Positions 14,416-22,107 of a DNA stretch of 64,000 bases are shown in pieces. Every line of letters begins with the position of its first letter. Positions within the stretch are counted from its first letter, which is position 1. Source of the stretch: CF-13 sp036782775 (GTDB lineage Bacteria; Chloroflexota; Dormibacteria; CF-121). The notes below the pieces were generated by a model. The model did no database searches, had not been told where the DNA came from, and was given only the letters and a program-made list of their open reading frames with translations. The DNA is taken from the NCBI GenBank assembly GCA_036782775.1, contig DAIPYJ010000001.1, forward strand, positions 62,001 to 126,000. The letters run 5' to 3'. Made by a program: the position numbers and the translations under genes.

Positions 14416-16434
14416 CTAACCCGCGCGCGGAAGGTCAGTCGATGAAGAGATCACCGTCGGCGCGCCGGCCATGCTCTGGCGCTTGCGCACGTACTCGTGG
14501 ACCAGCGAGACGACGGTCGCGTGGCTCCAGGTGAGCGGCGACACCGAAATCGGCGCCTTCGAGTAGGGGTCGAGCTGTTCCGCCAGGATGCCGCTGGGCA
14601 GCGCGGCCGCTGCGACCCATTCGAGGATATCCCGCGCCGGCTGCAGCTCATCCACGGAGCGCGCCTTGCTCACCAGCCATTGCGCATACCACATGGTGCA
14701 GATGAACCAGGGATTGCCGGGGACGTTGGCGATGTCATGGCTGACCTGGTAGTACCAGTCGTTTTCATAGCGCGCAATTCCGCCGACCTCGCTCTTGCAC
14801 CAGAGCCGCTCGTACACCGCCTGCATCGTGCTCACGATCTGTGGATCGTCGGCGGCGAACATTCCGAAGTACCAGAGCCCGTAGACACTCGAATCGATCG
14901 TGAGATCCTTGGCGGTCGTCCCATCCGGCCGCAGGTAGAGCCGGCGAATGAAGCGATTGAGCTCATGGTCAAAGAGGAAGCGTTGGGTGCCGTCTTTGAT
15001 CCCGTCTGCAACGCCGCGGTACTTTTGAGCCAGCTGCATCTCGCCGTAGAGCTGGGCGAAATTGCCGGCCGCCTGTAACCCGGCCCAGACGGCTGCGACC
15101 GTGAAGCTCATCACGCCACGGCGCTCCTCCCAGAGGTCGTAGCTCGGCTCCGGGAGCCCGGTCAGCGGATCGATATAACTGGCCATGAACTCGGCGCAGA
15201 GGATGATCAGCGGCCGGTAATAGGCCTTGAAGAATTCGAAGTCCCGGTGGCGGTCGTAGTGCTGCCAGAGCGCGAACAGGACCAGCCCGGTTTCGTCTTC
15301 CTGGATCGGATACTGCGGCTTCCCGCTGGCATCGATCCATGGATGCCAGCTGCTGCCCGGATCGCCGGCCGCGGTGTACTTGTGGCGAAAATAGCCCTCC
15401 CGGGTGACGATCCTGGCGCAGAGCTCGAAGAACCGCCTCGGGAGATCGACATAGCCGGCCTGATCCATGGCGTAGACGGTCAAGGCACCGTCGCGGGGCC
15501 ACATATAGCTATAGGTATCGCGGGCGAACTTGATGATGTCCGCGTCGTTGGCGGCCAGCACCGCGCCGCCCGCGTCGACCTGGGTCCGCACCACCAGCAG
15601 CGAGCGTCGGTAGAGGTCGGCCACGCGCGCGGAGAGATCGGCGAATTGACGGTCCTCCTTGTTGACCCAGGCGCTCCAATAGGACTGCGTCCGTTGCAGG
15701 AAGGCCTCCGGTGTGCGGAGCAGGATGACGTCCGCGACCGACTGCAGGTCGGTCAGGTTACGGGCTGCGATCAGCCACTGCCGGGCGGTCTGGCTCGCGC
15801 CTTCCTCGAGGCGGCCGAGGTCGAGCGCCAGGGTCATATCGACCGAGCCCTGCTCGATCGGATTGTTGCCGAGCACGCCGTCCTCGGCGTCGCGCCAGGT
15901 CCCCTGGGCGCCGTTGATGTCCTTCTTGCCGCAGGCATAGCCGTCGAGGCCGACTCGGTCGCCAACCTGGCCGCAGGCGGCAAAGCACCGCTGGCCCTTG
16001 TAGGCGACCAGGCCCTTGACGGCCGGGTAATACATGACGGTGTCGCCAACCTCGCTGCCGTAGATGTCCCAGTCGAAATGGAAGAACAGGCGGATGGTGC
16101 GTGGACTACCGTCGTTGGTCACGCGAACGCGGCGAAAAAGCGCATCGCGGCCCAGGTCGACGCAGTCATTGAAGTGAAGTGTGACCTGCAACTGGGCATG
16201 TCGCAGGCTGACGTCCGTCATCAGCGTGTCGTCGAGATAGACCAGGTTGCGTGACCAGCCGCCATCGTCGAGCCAGGCGAATCCACCGCCTTCGACCCAG
16301 ACCCCGACCCGGCAGGGCCCGCCACTGGTGTGGTTCTCCAGCCCCACTCTCGGGTAATAGATGTCGCGAAGATCGTAGTTGCGGTCGAAATTGACCAGCA
16401 GGGTGCCGTTTCCAACCGGAAGGTCGCGCGACAT
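14416..16434 (-). CDS. Glycoside hydrolase family 15 protein (glucoamylase/trehalase-like)
   Basis: 672 residues. A beta-rich N-terminal domain (about 1-240, starting LPVGNGTLLVNFDRNYDLRD) precedes an (alpha/alpha)6 barrel. GH15 landmarks: SYMWPRDGALT, YPIQEDETGLVLFALW, the general-acid Glu in YDLWEERRGVMSF, and AEQLDPYSKAP ... SPLTWSHA containing the general base. There is no signal peptide, so it acts in the cytosol on glucosides such as trehalose, maltodextrin or an isomaltoside; the substrate is not readable. ATG 16434 is taken instead of a TTG 9 nt upstream because CATAAT lies exactly 8 nt before it. Confidence 0.9.
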   Translation of the reverse strand: MSRDLPVGNGTLLVNFDRNYDLRDIYYPRVGLENHTSGGPCRVGVWVEGGGFAWLDDGGWSRNLVYLDDTLMTDVSLRHAQLQVTLHFNDCVDLGRDALFRRVRVTNDGSPRTIRLFFHFDWDIYGSEVGDTVMYYPAVKGLVAYKGQRCFAACGQVGDRVGLDGYACGKKDINGAQGTWRDAEDGVLGNNPIEQGSVDMTLALDLGRLEEGASQTARQWLIAARNLTDLQSVADVILLRTPEAFLQRTQSYWSAWVNKEDRQFADLSARVADLYRRSLLVVRTQVDAGGAVLAANDADIIKFARDTYSYMWPRDGALTVYAMDQAGYVDLPRRFFELCARIVTREGYFRHKYTAAGDPGSSWHPWIDASGKPQYPIQEDETGLVLFALWQHYDRHRDFEFFKAYYRPLIILCAEFMASYIDPLTGLPEPSYDLWEERRGVMSFTVAAVWAGLQAAGNFAQLYGEMQLAQKYRGVADGIKDGTQRFLFDHELNRFIRRLYLRPDGTTAKDLTIDSSVYGLWYFGMFAADDPQIVSTMQAVYERLWCKSEVGGIARYENDWYYQVSHDIANVPGNPWFICTMWYAQWLVSKARSVDELQPARDILEWVAAAALPSGILAEQLDPYSKAPISVSPLTWSHATVVSLVHEYVRKRQSMAGAPTVISSSTDLPRAG

Positions 16435-16442
16435 CGGCCGCA

Positions 16443-16448
16443 ATTATG
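16443..16448 (-). promoter_or_regulatory. -10 element of a leaderless promoter for the GH15 gene
   Basis: CATAAT on the minus strand is followed by 8 nt and the ATG at 16434. With initiation about 7 nt after the -10, the transcript would begin at or next to the start codon. No ribosome binding site is seen. Confidence 0.5.
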
Positions 16449-16489
16449 AGGGTCAGGGGGCACGCGGGGGATTTCCCAGCGTGGATTGT

Positions 16490-16495
16490 TACGAT
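16490..16495 (+). promoter_or_regulatory. -10 element of a leaderless promoter for yjbQ
   Basis: TACGAT followed by 8 nt and ATG 16504, the same geometry as the divergent GH15 promoter 42 bp away. No ribosome binding site precedes the ATG. Confidence 0.45.
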
Positions 16496-16503
16496 CGCGT
16501 CGA

Positions 16504-16914
16504 ATGGCTGGCGGCGCCCGAACGGTTCGCCTGACGGTCTCGACCGGGAAGCAAGCGGAGGTGATCGACATCACCGCGCGGGTTCAGCAGGCGGTCAAGG
16601 AGAGCGCCGTCGCCAGCGGGCTGTGCCATGTCTACGTCCCCCACACGACGGCGGGCGTCTTCATCAACGAGAACGCCGATCCCGATGTGATGCAGGACCT
16701 CGTCGCCACCCTCGATCGCCTCGTCCCCTGGCATCACCAATACCGGCATGCCGAAGGGAATGCCGCGGCCCACATCAAAGCGACCCTGGTCGGAACCGGG
16801 CAAACGGTACCGGTTGAGGACGGCAGGCTGGCACTGGGGCGCTGGCAGGGGATCTACTTCGCAGAGTTCGACGGCCCCCGCGAGCGCCAGCTCGACATCA
16901 CCGTTGTGAGCTGA
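16504..16914 (+). CDS. yjbQ: YjbQ/UPF0047 family protein
   Basis: 136 residues. Conserved features of the YjbQ (UPF0047) family are present: VYVPHTTAGVFINENADPDV, WHHQYRHAEGNAAAHIKA, GTGQTVPVEDGRLALG and the C-terminal WQGIYFAEFDGPR. Family members form trimers with a His-rich pocket. E. coli YjbQ has weak thiamine phosphate synthase activity, and the true role is not established. No thiamine genes lie nearby. ATG 16504 is chosen over upstream in-frame codons because the conserved domain starts immediately and a -10-like TACGAT lies 8 nt before it. Confidence 0.9.
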   Translation: MAGGARTVRLTVSTGKQAEVIDITARVQQAVKESAVASGLCHVYVPHTTAGVFINENADPDVMQDLVATLDRLVPWHHQYRHAEGNAAAHIKATLVGTGQTVPVEDGRLALGRWQGIYFAEFDGPRERQLDITVVS

Positions 16915-16945
16915 AAAACAACAAGCCGCCCTTACGGGCGGCTTG
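16915..16945 (-). terminator. Rho-independent terminator after hsp20
   Basis: A perfect 10-bp stem (16922-16931 with 16936-16945) and TTAC loop. Read on the minus strand the hairpin is followed by TTGTTTTTCA, a T-rich tail, so it ends transcription of the Hsp20 gene. It may also block readthrough from yjbQ, whose stop codon is at 16912-16914. Confidence 0.85.
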
Positions 16946-16965
16946 CTCGTCTCGCCTCAGCGACC

Positions 16966-17478
16966 TTATTTCTTGCCGGCGGTCTCCAGCTGCTTCGGCT
17001 CGCTGTTGCTGTTCTGCTGGGCGGCTCCGCTGATCGGAATCTTCACCGACTTCGGCTTGACCGGCTGGACCTTCGGCACCGTCAGGGTCAGAACGCCGTT
17101 CAGGAACTGCGCCTTGGCCTGATCGCCGAGCGCGTCTTCGGGCAAGCTGAGCTGGCGGCTGAACTTCCCGTAAAAGTTTTCCCGCAGCCAGTAGTTCTCC
17201 GGCTTGGCATCGGCCGGCGGCTTGATCTCGCCCTTGATGCTGATCTGTCCTCCATCGAAGGTGACGTCGACGGAATTCGGATCCACACCGGGAACCGCCG
17301 CCCGAACCACCCACTCCTTGTCGGTCTGGTAGATGTCGAGCGGCAGATAGCCCTCGCCCACCGCGCCGACCGAGCGAGACTGGCCGCTCAGCCCGAAGCT
17401 GTCACTGAACAGGCGATCCATCGCGCTGTGAAGCGACATCAGATCGCTGATTGGTGACCAACGAATCACACTGCTCAT
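16966..17478 (-). CDS. Hsp20/alpha-crystallin small heat-shock protein
   Basis: 170 residues. An N-terminal arm (MSSVIRWSPISDLMSLHSAM) is followed by an alpha-crystallin domain (about 42-145). It includes YLPLDIYQTDKEWVVRAAVPG, SRQLSLPEDAL and the C-terminal FLNGVLTLTVPKV motif, then an IPI-type I-x-I segment (VKIPIS) for oligomer contacts. It is an ATP-independent holdase of the cytosol. AAGGAGGT sits 4 nt before the ATG, one of the strongest ribosome binding sites in the window. No CIRCE element is seen in the upstream 175 bp. It has its own terminator and promoter and is monocistronic. Confidence 0.95.
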   Translation of the reverse strand: MSSVIRWSPISDLMSLHSAMDRLFSDSFGLSGQSRSVGAVGEGYLPLDIYQTDKEWVVRAAVPGVDPNSVDVTFDGGQISIKGEIKPPADAKPENYWLRENFYGKFSRQLSLPEDALGDQAKAQFLNGVLTLTVPKVQPVKPKSVKIPISGAAQQNSNSEPKQLETAGKK

Positions 17479-17519
17479 CGCATGACCTCCTTCGTGAATT
17501 GAGGATTTTTACGCTTCGC

Positions 17520-17548
17520 CATATACCCGCTCCGTGGGGCGATTTAAA
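17520..17548 (-). promoter_or_regulatory. Candidate promoter for hsp20
   Basis: Minus strand TTTAAA (17543-17548), 17 nt, TATATG (17520-17525). The predicted leader of about 34 nt carries the AAGGAGGT site. Both boxes are imperfect. Confidence 0.4.
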
Positions 17549-17621
17549 CTCGGCGGCGAGCCCCGGGTTCCGGCCCTCGTCACCATGCGTGCAGGCCGTA
17601 ACCGGCCGCAAGAAGCCGGTA

Positions 17622-17627
17622 TATACT
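17622..17627 (+). promoter_or_regulatory. -10 element upstream of fabH
   Basis: TATACT lies 26 nt before the fabH ATG, with GGGGAG near the start codon as ribosome binding site. No good -35 is visible. It would drive the fabH-accD-accA run. Confidence 0.4.
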
Positions 17628-17653
17628 GGTCGAACTTTTAGCCGGGGAGACGC

Positions 17654-18637
17654 ATGCTCACCAGCATCAAGTCGGTCGGCAGCCATGTTCCGTCCGGCAT
17701 CCTAACGAACGCCGACCTGGAGCGGATGGTCGAGACCTCCGACACCTGGATTCGCGAGCGCACGGGCATCGTCGAGCGCCGGATTGCCGCCGTGGATGAG
17801 AGCGCGACCGACCTGGCGGCCGGCGCCGCTCGCGACGCGCTGCTGGCCGGCGGCTTTCGGCCGGAGGAGACCGACCTCATCGTGTGCAGCACCTCGACGC
17901 CCGATTCGATGTTTCCCTCAGTTGCCTCCCGGGTTCAGCAGCGTCTCGGCGCGCGTGGCCCCGCCTTCGACGTCCAGGCGGCGTGCACCGGCTTCCTCTA
18001 TGCGATCAGCGTCGCGGACCGTTTTGTCGGCCGCGGCGAGGCGCGCCAGGCAATCGTGATCGGCAGCGAGACCCTGACCAAGATCGTGAACTTCAAGGAC
18101 AGGGGCACCTGCGTCGTCTTCGGCGACGGCGCCGGCGCGGTGGTGCTGGGACCGGGCGCCAACGGCGCCGGCATCAAGGCCTGTCTGCTGGGATCGGACG
18201 GTTCGGGTGGCGACCTCATCTACGTCGCGCCGGGTGCTGATGGACCCGAAGGCCCCGGCCGTCCCGAGATCCGCATGGACGGACGCCGAGTGTTTCGCTT
18301 CGCCACCGAGATCCTGGCGCAGGCGACCATGCAGGTTCTCGAGAAAGCAGGCGTCCGCCTGGAAGACGTGCGCTTGATCGTCCCGCACCAGGCAAACGCC
18401 CGCATCATCGAGGCCGCCGGCAAGAAGCTGGGCGTCAACGGCGACGTGATGGTCAACAACATCGCCAACTACGGCAACACCTCGACGGCGTCGATTCCCC
18501 TCGCGCTCAAGGAAGCGGTCACCGCGGGGCGGCTCCGGCGGGGCGATCACGTGGTGCTGGTTGGTTTCGGCGCTGGCCTTACCTGGGGAGCCTGCGTGCT
18601 CGAGTGGGAAGGCGCCGCGGCGCAGGTTGCCGCCTAG
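17654..18637 (+). CDS. fabH: 3-oxoacyl-ACP synthase III
   Basis: 327 residues, normal for KAS III, which condenses acyl-CoA with malonyl-ACP to start fatty acid synthesis. Catalytic triad: Cys111 in QAACTGFLYA, His in IVPHQANARI and Asn in NYGNTSTASIP. SDTWIRERTGI is the conserved N-terminal segment. The first gene of a run with accD (2 nt gap) and accA, so it is probably coexpressed with acetyl-CoA carboxylase. Substrate preference (straight or branched primer) cannot be read. Confidence 0.97.
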   Translation: MLTSIKSVGSHVPSGILTNADLERMVETSDTWIRERTGIVERRIAAVDESATDLAAGAARDALLAGGFRPEETDLIVCSTSTPDSMFPSVASRVQQRLGARGPAFDVQAACTGFLYAISVADRFVGRGEARQAIVIGSETLTKIVNFKDRGTCVVFGDGAGAVVLGPGANGAGIKACLLGSDGSGGDLIYVAPGADGPEGPGRPEIRMDGRRVFRFATEILAQATMQVLEKAGVRLEDVRLIVPHQANARIIEAAGKKLGVNGDVMVNNIANYGNTSTASIPLALKEAVTAGRLRRGDHVVLVGFGAGLTWGACVLEWEGAAAQVAA

Positions 18638-18639
18638 CC

Positions 18640-19554
18640 ATGTTTCGGCCGAAAACCAAGTACGTCGCCCTGCCGTCTCCACGCGCAGGCGTCGGCGAGG
18701 AGGTCGATCGCCTCACCTGCCCCAAGTGCGATACGTCGCTCGAGCCGGCGCGCCTGTCAGCCGCGCTGCGGGTGTGCTATCGCTGCGGCTATCACTTCCG
18801 GCTCCGCGCGGCCGAGCGGATCGCTCAGCTGCTCGAGCCCGGTTCCTTTTCGGAGCATGACCATGGCCTAGCGGCCCGCGACGTGCTCGGATTCAAGGAT
18901 TCCCAACCGTACAGCAAGCGACTGGAGCAGAGTCGCGGCAGCACCGGCGTCGAAGAGGCGGTCACCTGGGGGGAGGGAACGCTGGCCGGTCATCAGCTGG
19001 TCGTTGTCTGCTTCGACTTCGCGTTCATGGGCGGGAGCATGGGCGCAGCGACGGGCGAAAAGATCACCAACGGCATCGAGCACGCCCTGCAACGCCGGCT
19101 TCCGCTCCTGATCATCTCGGCGTCGGGCGGTGCCCGCATGCAAGAGGGCATGCTCTCGCTGATGCAGCTGGCAAAGACATCGGCGGCCGTTGGCCGGCTC
19201 GGCTTGGCGGGCGTGCCGTACATCTCATTGCTCACCGATCCGACGATGGGCGGCGTGACCGCGAGCTTTGCGACGCTCGCCGACGTCATCCTCGCCGAGC
19301 CTGGCGCGATGATCGGGTTTGCCGGCGCGCGCGTGATTCAGCAGGCGACTTACGAGACGCTGCCCGAAGGGTTTCAGACGGCCGAGTTCCTCTGGCAGCA
19401 CGGCATGATCGACCTCGTCGTGCCGCGCCCGGAGCTGCCCGTCGTCCTCCGGCAGCTACTCGACCTCTACGCCAGAGGAGAGACGCAAGAGCTGCAGGTC
19501 CCGGCAAAATCGACCCGGCGCGCTCGTCCTTCCGCCGCGGCCGCCTCGCGATGA
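18640..19554 (+). CDS. accD: Acetyl-CoA carboxylase carboxyltransferase subunit beta
   Basis: 304 residues from ATG 18640. The N-terminal zinc ribbon has four Cys in CPKC and CYRC (about residues 27-49). The crotonase-like carboxyltransferase fold follows, with SASGGARMQEGMLSLMQ and the oxyanion region GGVTASFA. With AccA it moves the carboxyl group from carboxybiotin to acetyl-CoA. A C-terminal basic Ala/Arg tail (STRRARPSAAAASR) is not conserved. It overlaps accA by 4 nt. The carrier (accB) and biotin carboxylase (accC) are not in the window. Confidence 0.97.
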   Translation: MFRPKTKYVALPSPRAGVGEEVDRLTCPKCDTSLEPARLSAALRVCYRCGYHFRLRAAERIAQLLEPGSFSEHDHGLAARDVLGFKDSQPYSKRLEQSRGSTGVEEAVTWGEGTLAGHQLVVVCFDFAFMGGSMGAATGEKITNGIEHALQRRLPLLIISASGGARMQEGMLSLMQLAKTSAAVGRLGLAGVPYISLLTDPTMGGVTASFATLADVILAEPGAMIGFAGARVIQQATYETLPEGFQTAEFLWQHGMIDLVVPRPELPVVLRQLLDLYARGETQELQVPAKSTRRARPSAAAASR

Positions 19555-20363
19555 GCGAAGCAAACGGCACCATCGCCAGCGCGACCTGGCAGCAGGTCGA
19601 GCTCGCCCGCCATCCCGACCGGCCTTACGCGCTCGACTACATTCACGCCGGCTTCCAGAATTTCTTCGAGCTCCACGGCGACCGGCTCTTCGGCGACGAC
19701 CACGCCATCATCGGCGGCCCGGCCGCCTTCAGCGGGCGCACCGTGATGGTGATCGCGCAGCAGAAGGGGCGCACCACCGCCGAGCGTGCCATGCGCAACT
19801 TCGGGATGGCCAATCCCGAGGGCTATCGCAAGGCGCTGCGCATGATCCGCCAGGCGGAGCGCTTTCAGTTTCCGATCGTCGCCTTCGTCGATACCTCTGG
19901 GGCGTTTCCAGGGGCCGGAGCCGAAGAGCGTGGCATCGCCTGGGCGATTGCCGAGAATCTCGTCGCCTTGAGCGAGGTGCGCGTCCCGATCGTCACCCTG
20001 GTGATCGGCGAGGGCGGCAGCGGCGGCGCGCTGGGGATTGGCGTCGGCGATCGATTGCTGATGATGGAGCATTCGATCTATAGCGTCGCGATGCCCGAGG
20101 CCTGCGCGTCGATCCTCTGGCGCGATATCGCCAAGAAAGTCGAAGCCGCGGAGGCACTCAAGCTGACGGCGGTAGATCTCAAGCGTCTCGGCTTGGCGGA
20201 CGAGATCATCCCGGAGCCTCCGGGCGGCGCCCAATCGGACTATGGGGTGGCCGCCGACGCCGCTGCGGGCGCCATTCGGCGCCATCTGGATGAGCTGGAA
20301 ACAATTCCCATGGATCGGCTCGTCGAAGAGCGCTACGCGCGCTACCGAAAGGTCGGACTCTAG
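19551..20363 (+). CDS. accA: Acetyl-CoA carboxylase carboxyltransferase subunit alpha
   Basis: 270 residues starting in the ATGA overlap with accD. Motifs of the alpha subunit: ELHGDRLFGDD, AQQKGRTTAERAMRNFGMA, FVDTSGAFPGAGAEERG and IGEGGSGGALGIGVGD. It is shorter than the E. coli protein at the N-terminus, lacking part of the first helical segment, which is common outside Proteobacteria. It forms the alpha2beta2 carboxyltransferase with AccD. Confidence 0.97.
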   Translation: MSEANGTIASATWQQVELARHPDRPYALDYIHAGFQNFFELHGDRLFGDDHAIIGGPAAFSGRTVMVIAQQKGRTTAERAMRNFGMANPEGYRKALRMIRQAERFQFPIVAFVDTSGAFPGAGAEERGIAWAIAENLVALSEVRVPIVTLVIGEGGSGGALGIGVGDRLLMMEHSIYSVAMPEACASILWRDIAKKVEAAEALKLTAVDLKRLGLADEIIPEPPGGAQSDYGVAADAAAGAIRRHLDELETIPMDRLVEERYARYRKVGL

Positions 20364-20380
20364 CCTTTTAAGATCAGCGC

Positions 20381-21466
20381 GTGGCCCAGGCCGCGCCCGA
20401 GTCCCCGCTCCGCCGCCGCGAACGGCTCGATCCATCGGTATTTCGGCTGCCGGTCGAGCGCATCCGCGAAGGCTATTACAGCGACGTCTATTTCAACCGC
20501 ACCGTCGACGTGCTGCGCGCCGATCACCGCCATCCCCAGGTGCTGATGCAGGTCTTCCAAAAACGCCACGCCGTCATCGGCGGGATGGACGAGTCGATCG
20601 CGATCCTCAAGCTCTGTTCAGAAGACTTTTCTCAGCTTCGCGTGCACGCGCTGTATGACGGCGACGAGATACGGCCCTGGGAGACGGCGATGACCATCGA
20701 AGGCGACTACACCCTCTTCGCCCGGCTGGAGACGGTTTATCTCGGCGTCTTGGCCCGCCGGACCAAGGTGGCGACCAACGTGCGGCGTGTGGTCGAAGCG
20801 GCCCAGGGAAAGCAGATCATCTTCTTTCCGGCGCGTCACGATCATCACCTGGTTCAAACCGGCGACGGCTACGCCGCGCACGTCGCCGGAGCGATCGGCG
20901 TTTCCACCGATGCGCAGGCATCCTGGTGGGGCGGCAAAGGACAGGGAACGGTTCCCCATTCCCTGATTGCGGCCTACGGCGGCGACACGGTGCTGGCGGC
21001 GACCAAGTATGCGGAGCACGTCGCCGCCGACGTGAATGTCGTCGTGCTGGTCGACTTCGAGAACGACTGCGTTCGCACCTCACTCGAGGTGGCGCGCGCG
21101 CTCCAAGACCGGCTCTGGGGCGTACGGCTCGACACCTCAGAAACGATGGTCGACGTCAGTCTTCAGAAGCTGATGGGCGACTTCGATCCTCGCGGCGTCA
21201 ACCCGCAGCTCTGCCACCTGGTGCGACGGGCCCTCGACCGCGAAGGCTTCGAGCACGTCAAGATCGTCGCCAGCGGCGGCTTCAACGTCGAGAAGATCGA
21301 GCGCTTCGAGCGGGACAAGGTGCCGGTCGACGCCTATGGCGTGGGAAGCGCCTTCTTTCAGGGCACCTACGATTTCACCGCCGACGTCGTGATGCTGGAG
21401 GGGCGGCCGGCGGCCAAGGCGGGGCGTCGCTACCGGCCGAATCCGCGCCTCGAACCGGTGAGCTGA
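20381..21466 (+). CDS. pncB: Nicotinate phosphoribosyltransferase
   Basis: 361 residues from GTG 20381. The fold and order of motifs match the short NAPRTase class: EGYYSDVYFNRT at the N-terminus, an ETVYLGVLARRT segment, FFPARHDHHLVQTGDGYAA, KGQGTVPHSLIAAYGGDTV, and ASGGFNVEKIERFE with DAYGVGSAFF near the phosphate site. It makes nicotinate mononucleotide from nicotinate and PRPP in NAD salvage. The 1-nt overlap with the downstream nicotinamidase gene supports this assignment over quinolinate phosphoribosyltransferase, which shares the fold. Confidence 0.92.
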   Translation: MAQAAPESPLRRRERLDPSVFRLPVERIREGYYSDVYFNRTVDVLRADHRHPQVLMQVFQKRHAVIGGMDESIAILKLCSEDFSQLRVHALYDGDEIRPWETAMTIEGDYTLFARLETVYLGVLARRTKVATNVRRVVEAAQGKQIIFFPARHDHHLVQTGDGYAAHVAGAIGVSTDAQASWWGGKGQGTVPHSLIAAYGGDTVLAATKYAEHVAADVNVVVLVDFENDCVRTSLEVARALQDRLWGVRLDTSETMVDVSLQKLMGDFDPRGVNPQLCHLVRRALDREGFEHVKIVASGGFNVEKIERFERDKVPVDAYGVGSAFFQGTYDFTADVVMLEGRPAAKAGRRYRPNPRLEPVS

Positions 21467-21999
21467 TGCCCGACGTCACGATCGTGGTCGACGTCGAGAA
21501 TGGTTTCTGCAAGGAGGGCAATCTCGCCTCCCCCCGATGCGACGCGGTCATCCCGGCGGTCCGTCGCGTCGTCGAGGAGCGGTTGGAGGCCGGCGATCAC
21601 GTCATCTTCACCGCGGACACGCATGACCCCGACGACCGCGAGTTCGAGATCTTTCCCGTCCATTGCGTCCGCGGGACGCGGGAGGCGGAGGTCGTCCCGG
21701 AACTGCAACCGCTGCTTCAGCGCGCGGCGCTCCTTCGCAAACGGCGCTACTCCGCCTTTTTCGAGACCGACCTCGAAACCCGGCTGAAAACCGCCCGTCC
21801 CGGGCAGGTGACGGTGGTCGGCGTCTGCACCGACATCTGCGTGCTGCACACCGTGGCCGACCTGCGCAACCGCGATTACCGGGTCGTGGTTCCCCGGCAG
21901 GCGGTCGCCACCTTCGACGCGCCCGGCCATCCAGGAGACGAGGTCCAAGCTTGGTCGCTCGCCCACTTCACCGGAGTACTGGGCGCGATCGTCACCTGA
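21466..21999 (+). CDS. pncA: Nicotinamidase (isochorismatase-family hydrolase)
   Basis: 177 residues from ATG 21466 (TGATG overlap with pncB). The cysteine-hydrolase triad is visible: Asp in VVDVENGF, Lys in RKRRYSAFFETDL and Cys in GVCTDICVLHT. TADTHDPDDREFEIFPVHC has Asp and His residues positioned like the nicotinamidase metal site. It converts nicotinamide to nicotinate for PncB, so the pair recycles nicotinamide into NAD. The C-terminus (AWSLAHFTGVLGAIVT) is normal. Confidence 0.88.
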   Translation: MPDVTIVVDVENGFCKEGNLASPRCDAVIPAVRRVVEERLEAGDHVIFTADTHDPDDREFEIFPVHCVRGTREAEVVPELQPLLQRAALLRKRRYSAFFETDLETRLKTARPGQVTVVGVCTDICVLHTVADLRNRDYRVVVPRQAVATFDAPGHPGDEVQAWSLAHFTGVLGAIVT

Positions 22000-22037
22000 C
22001 CTCCGAGCCGTCGAGGCCGTGATGGTGAGCATCATAC

Positions 22038-22043
22038 TATAAT
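22038..22043 (+). promoter_or_regulatory. -10 element (TATAAT) upstream of the PBP1A gene
   Basis: A consensus TATAAT 64 nt before ATG 22108, giving a leader of about 57 nt. The leader contains a ten-codon ORF starting at 22054 (MKMAIPGQRR) that could be a leader peptide or chance. No -35 match is obvious. Confidence 0.45.
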
Positions 22044-22107
22044 GTAAGCCGCCAATGAAAATGGCGATCCCCGGACAGCGCCGCTAGCGGGTTGCGTTTT
22101 AGCTGAT

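Noticed and set aside
17479..17653. Search for a CIRCE element upstream of hsp20
   Set aside because: No TTAGCACTC/GAGTGCTAA repeat is present; HrcA control is not supported.
22054..22086. Ten-codon ORF in the PBP1A leader
   Set aside because: Possible leader peptide, but no attenuator hairpin or codon bias supports it.
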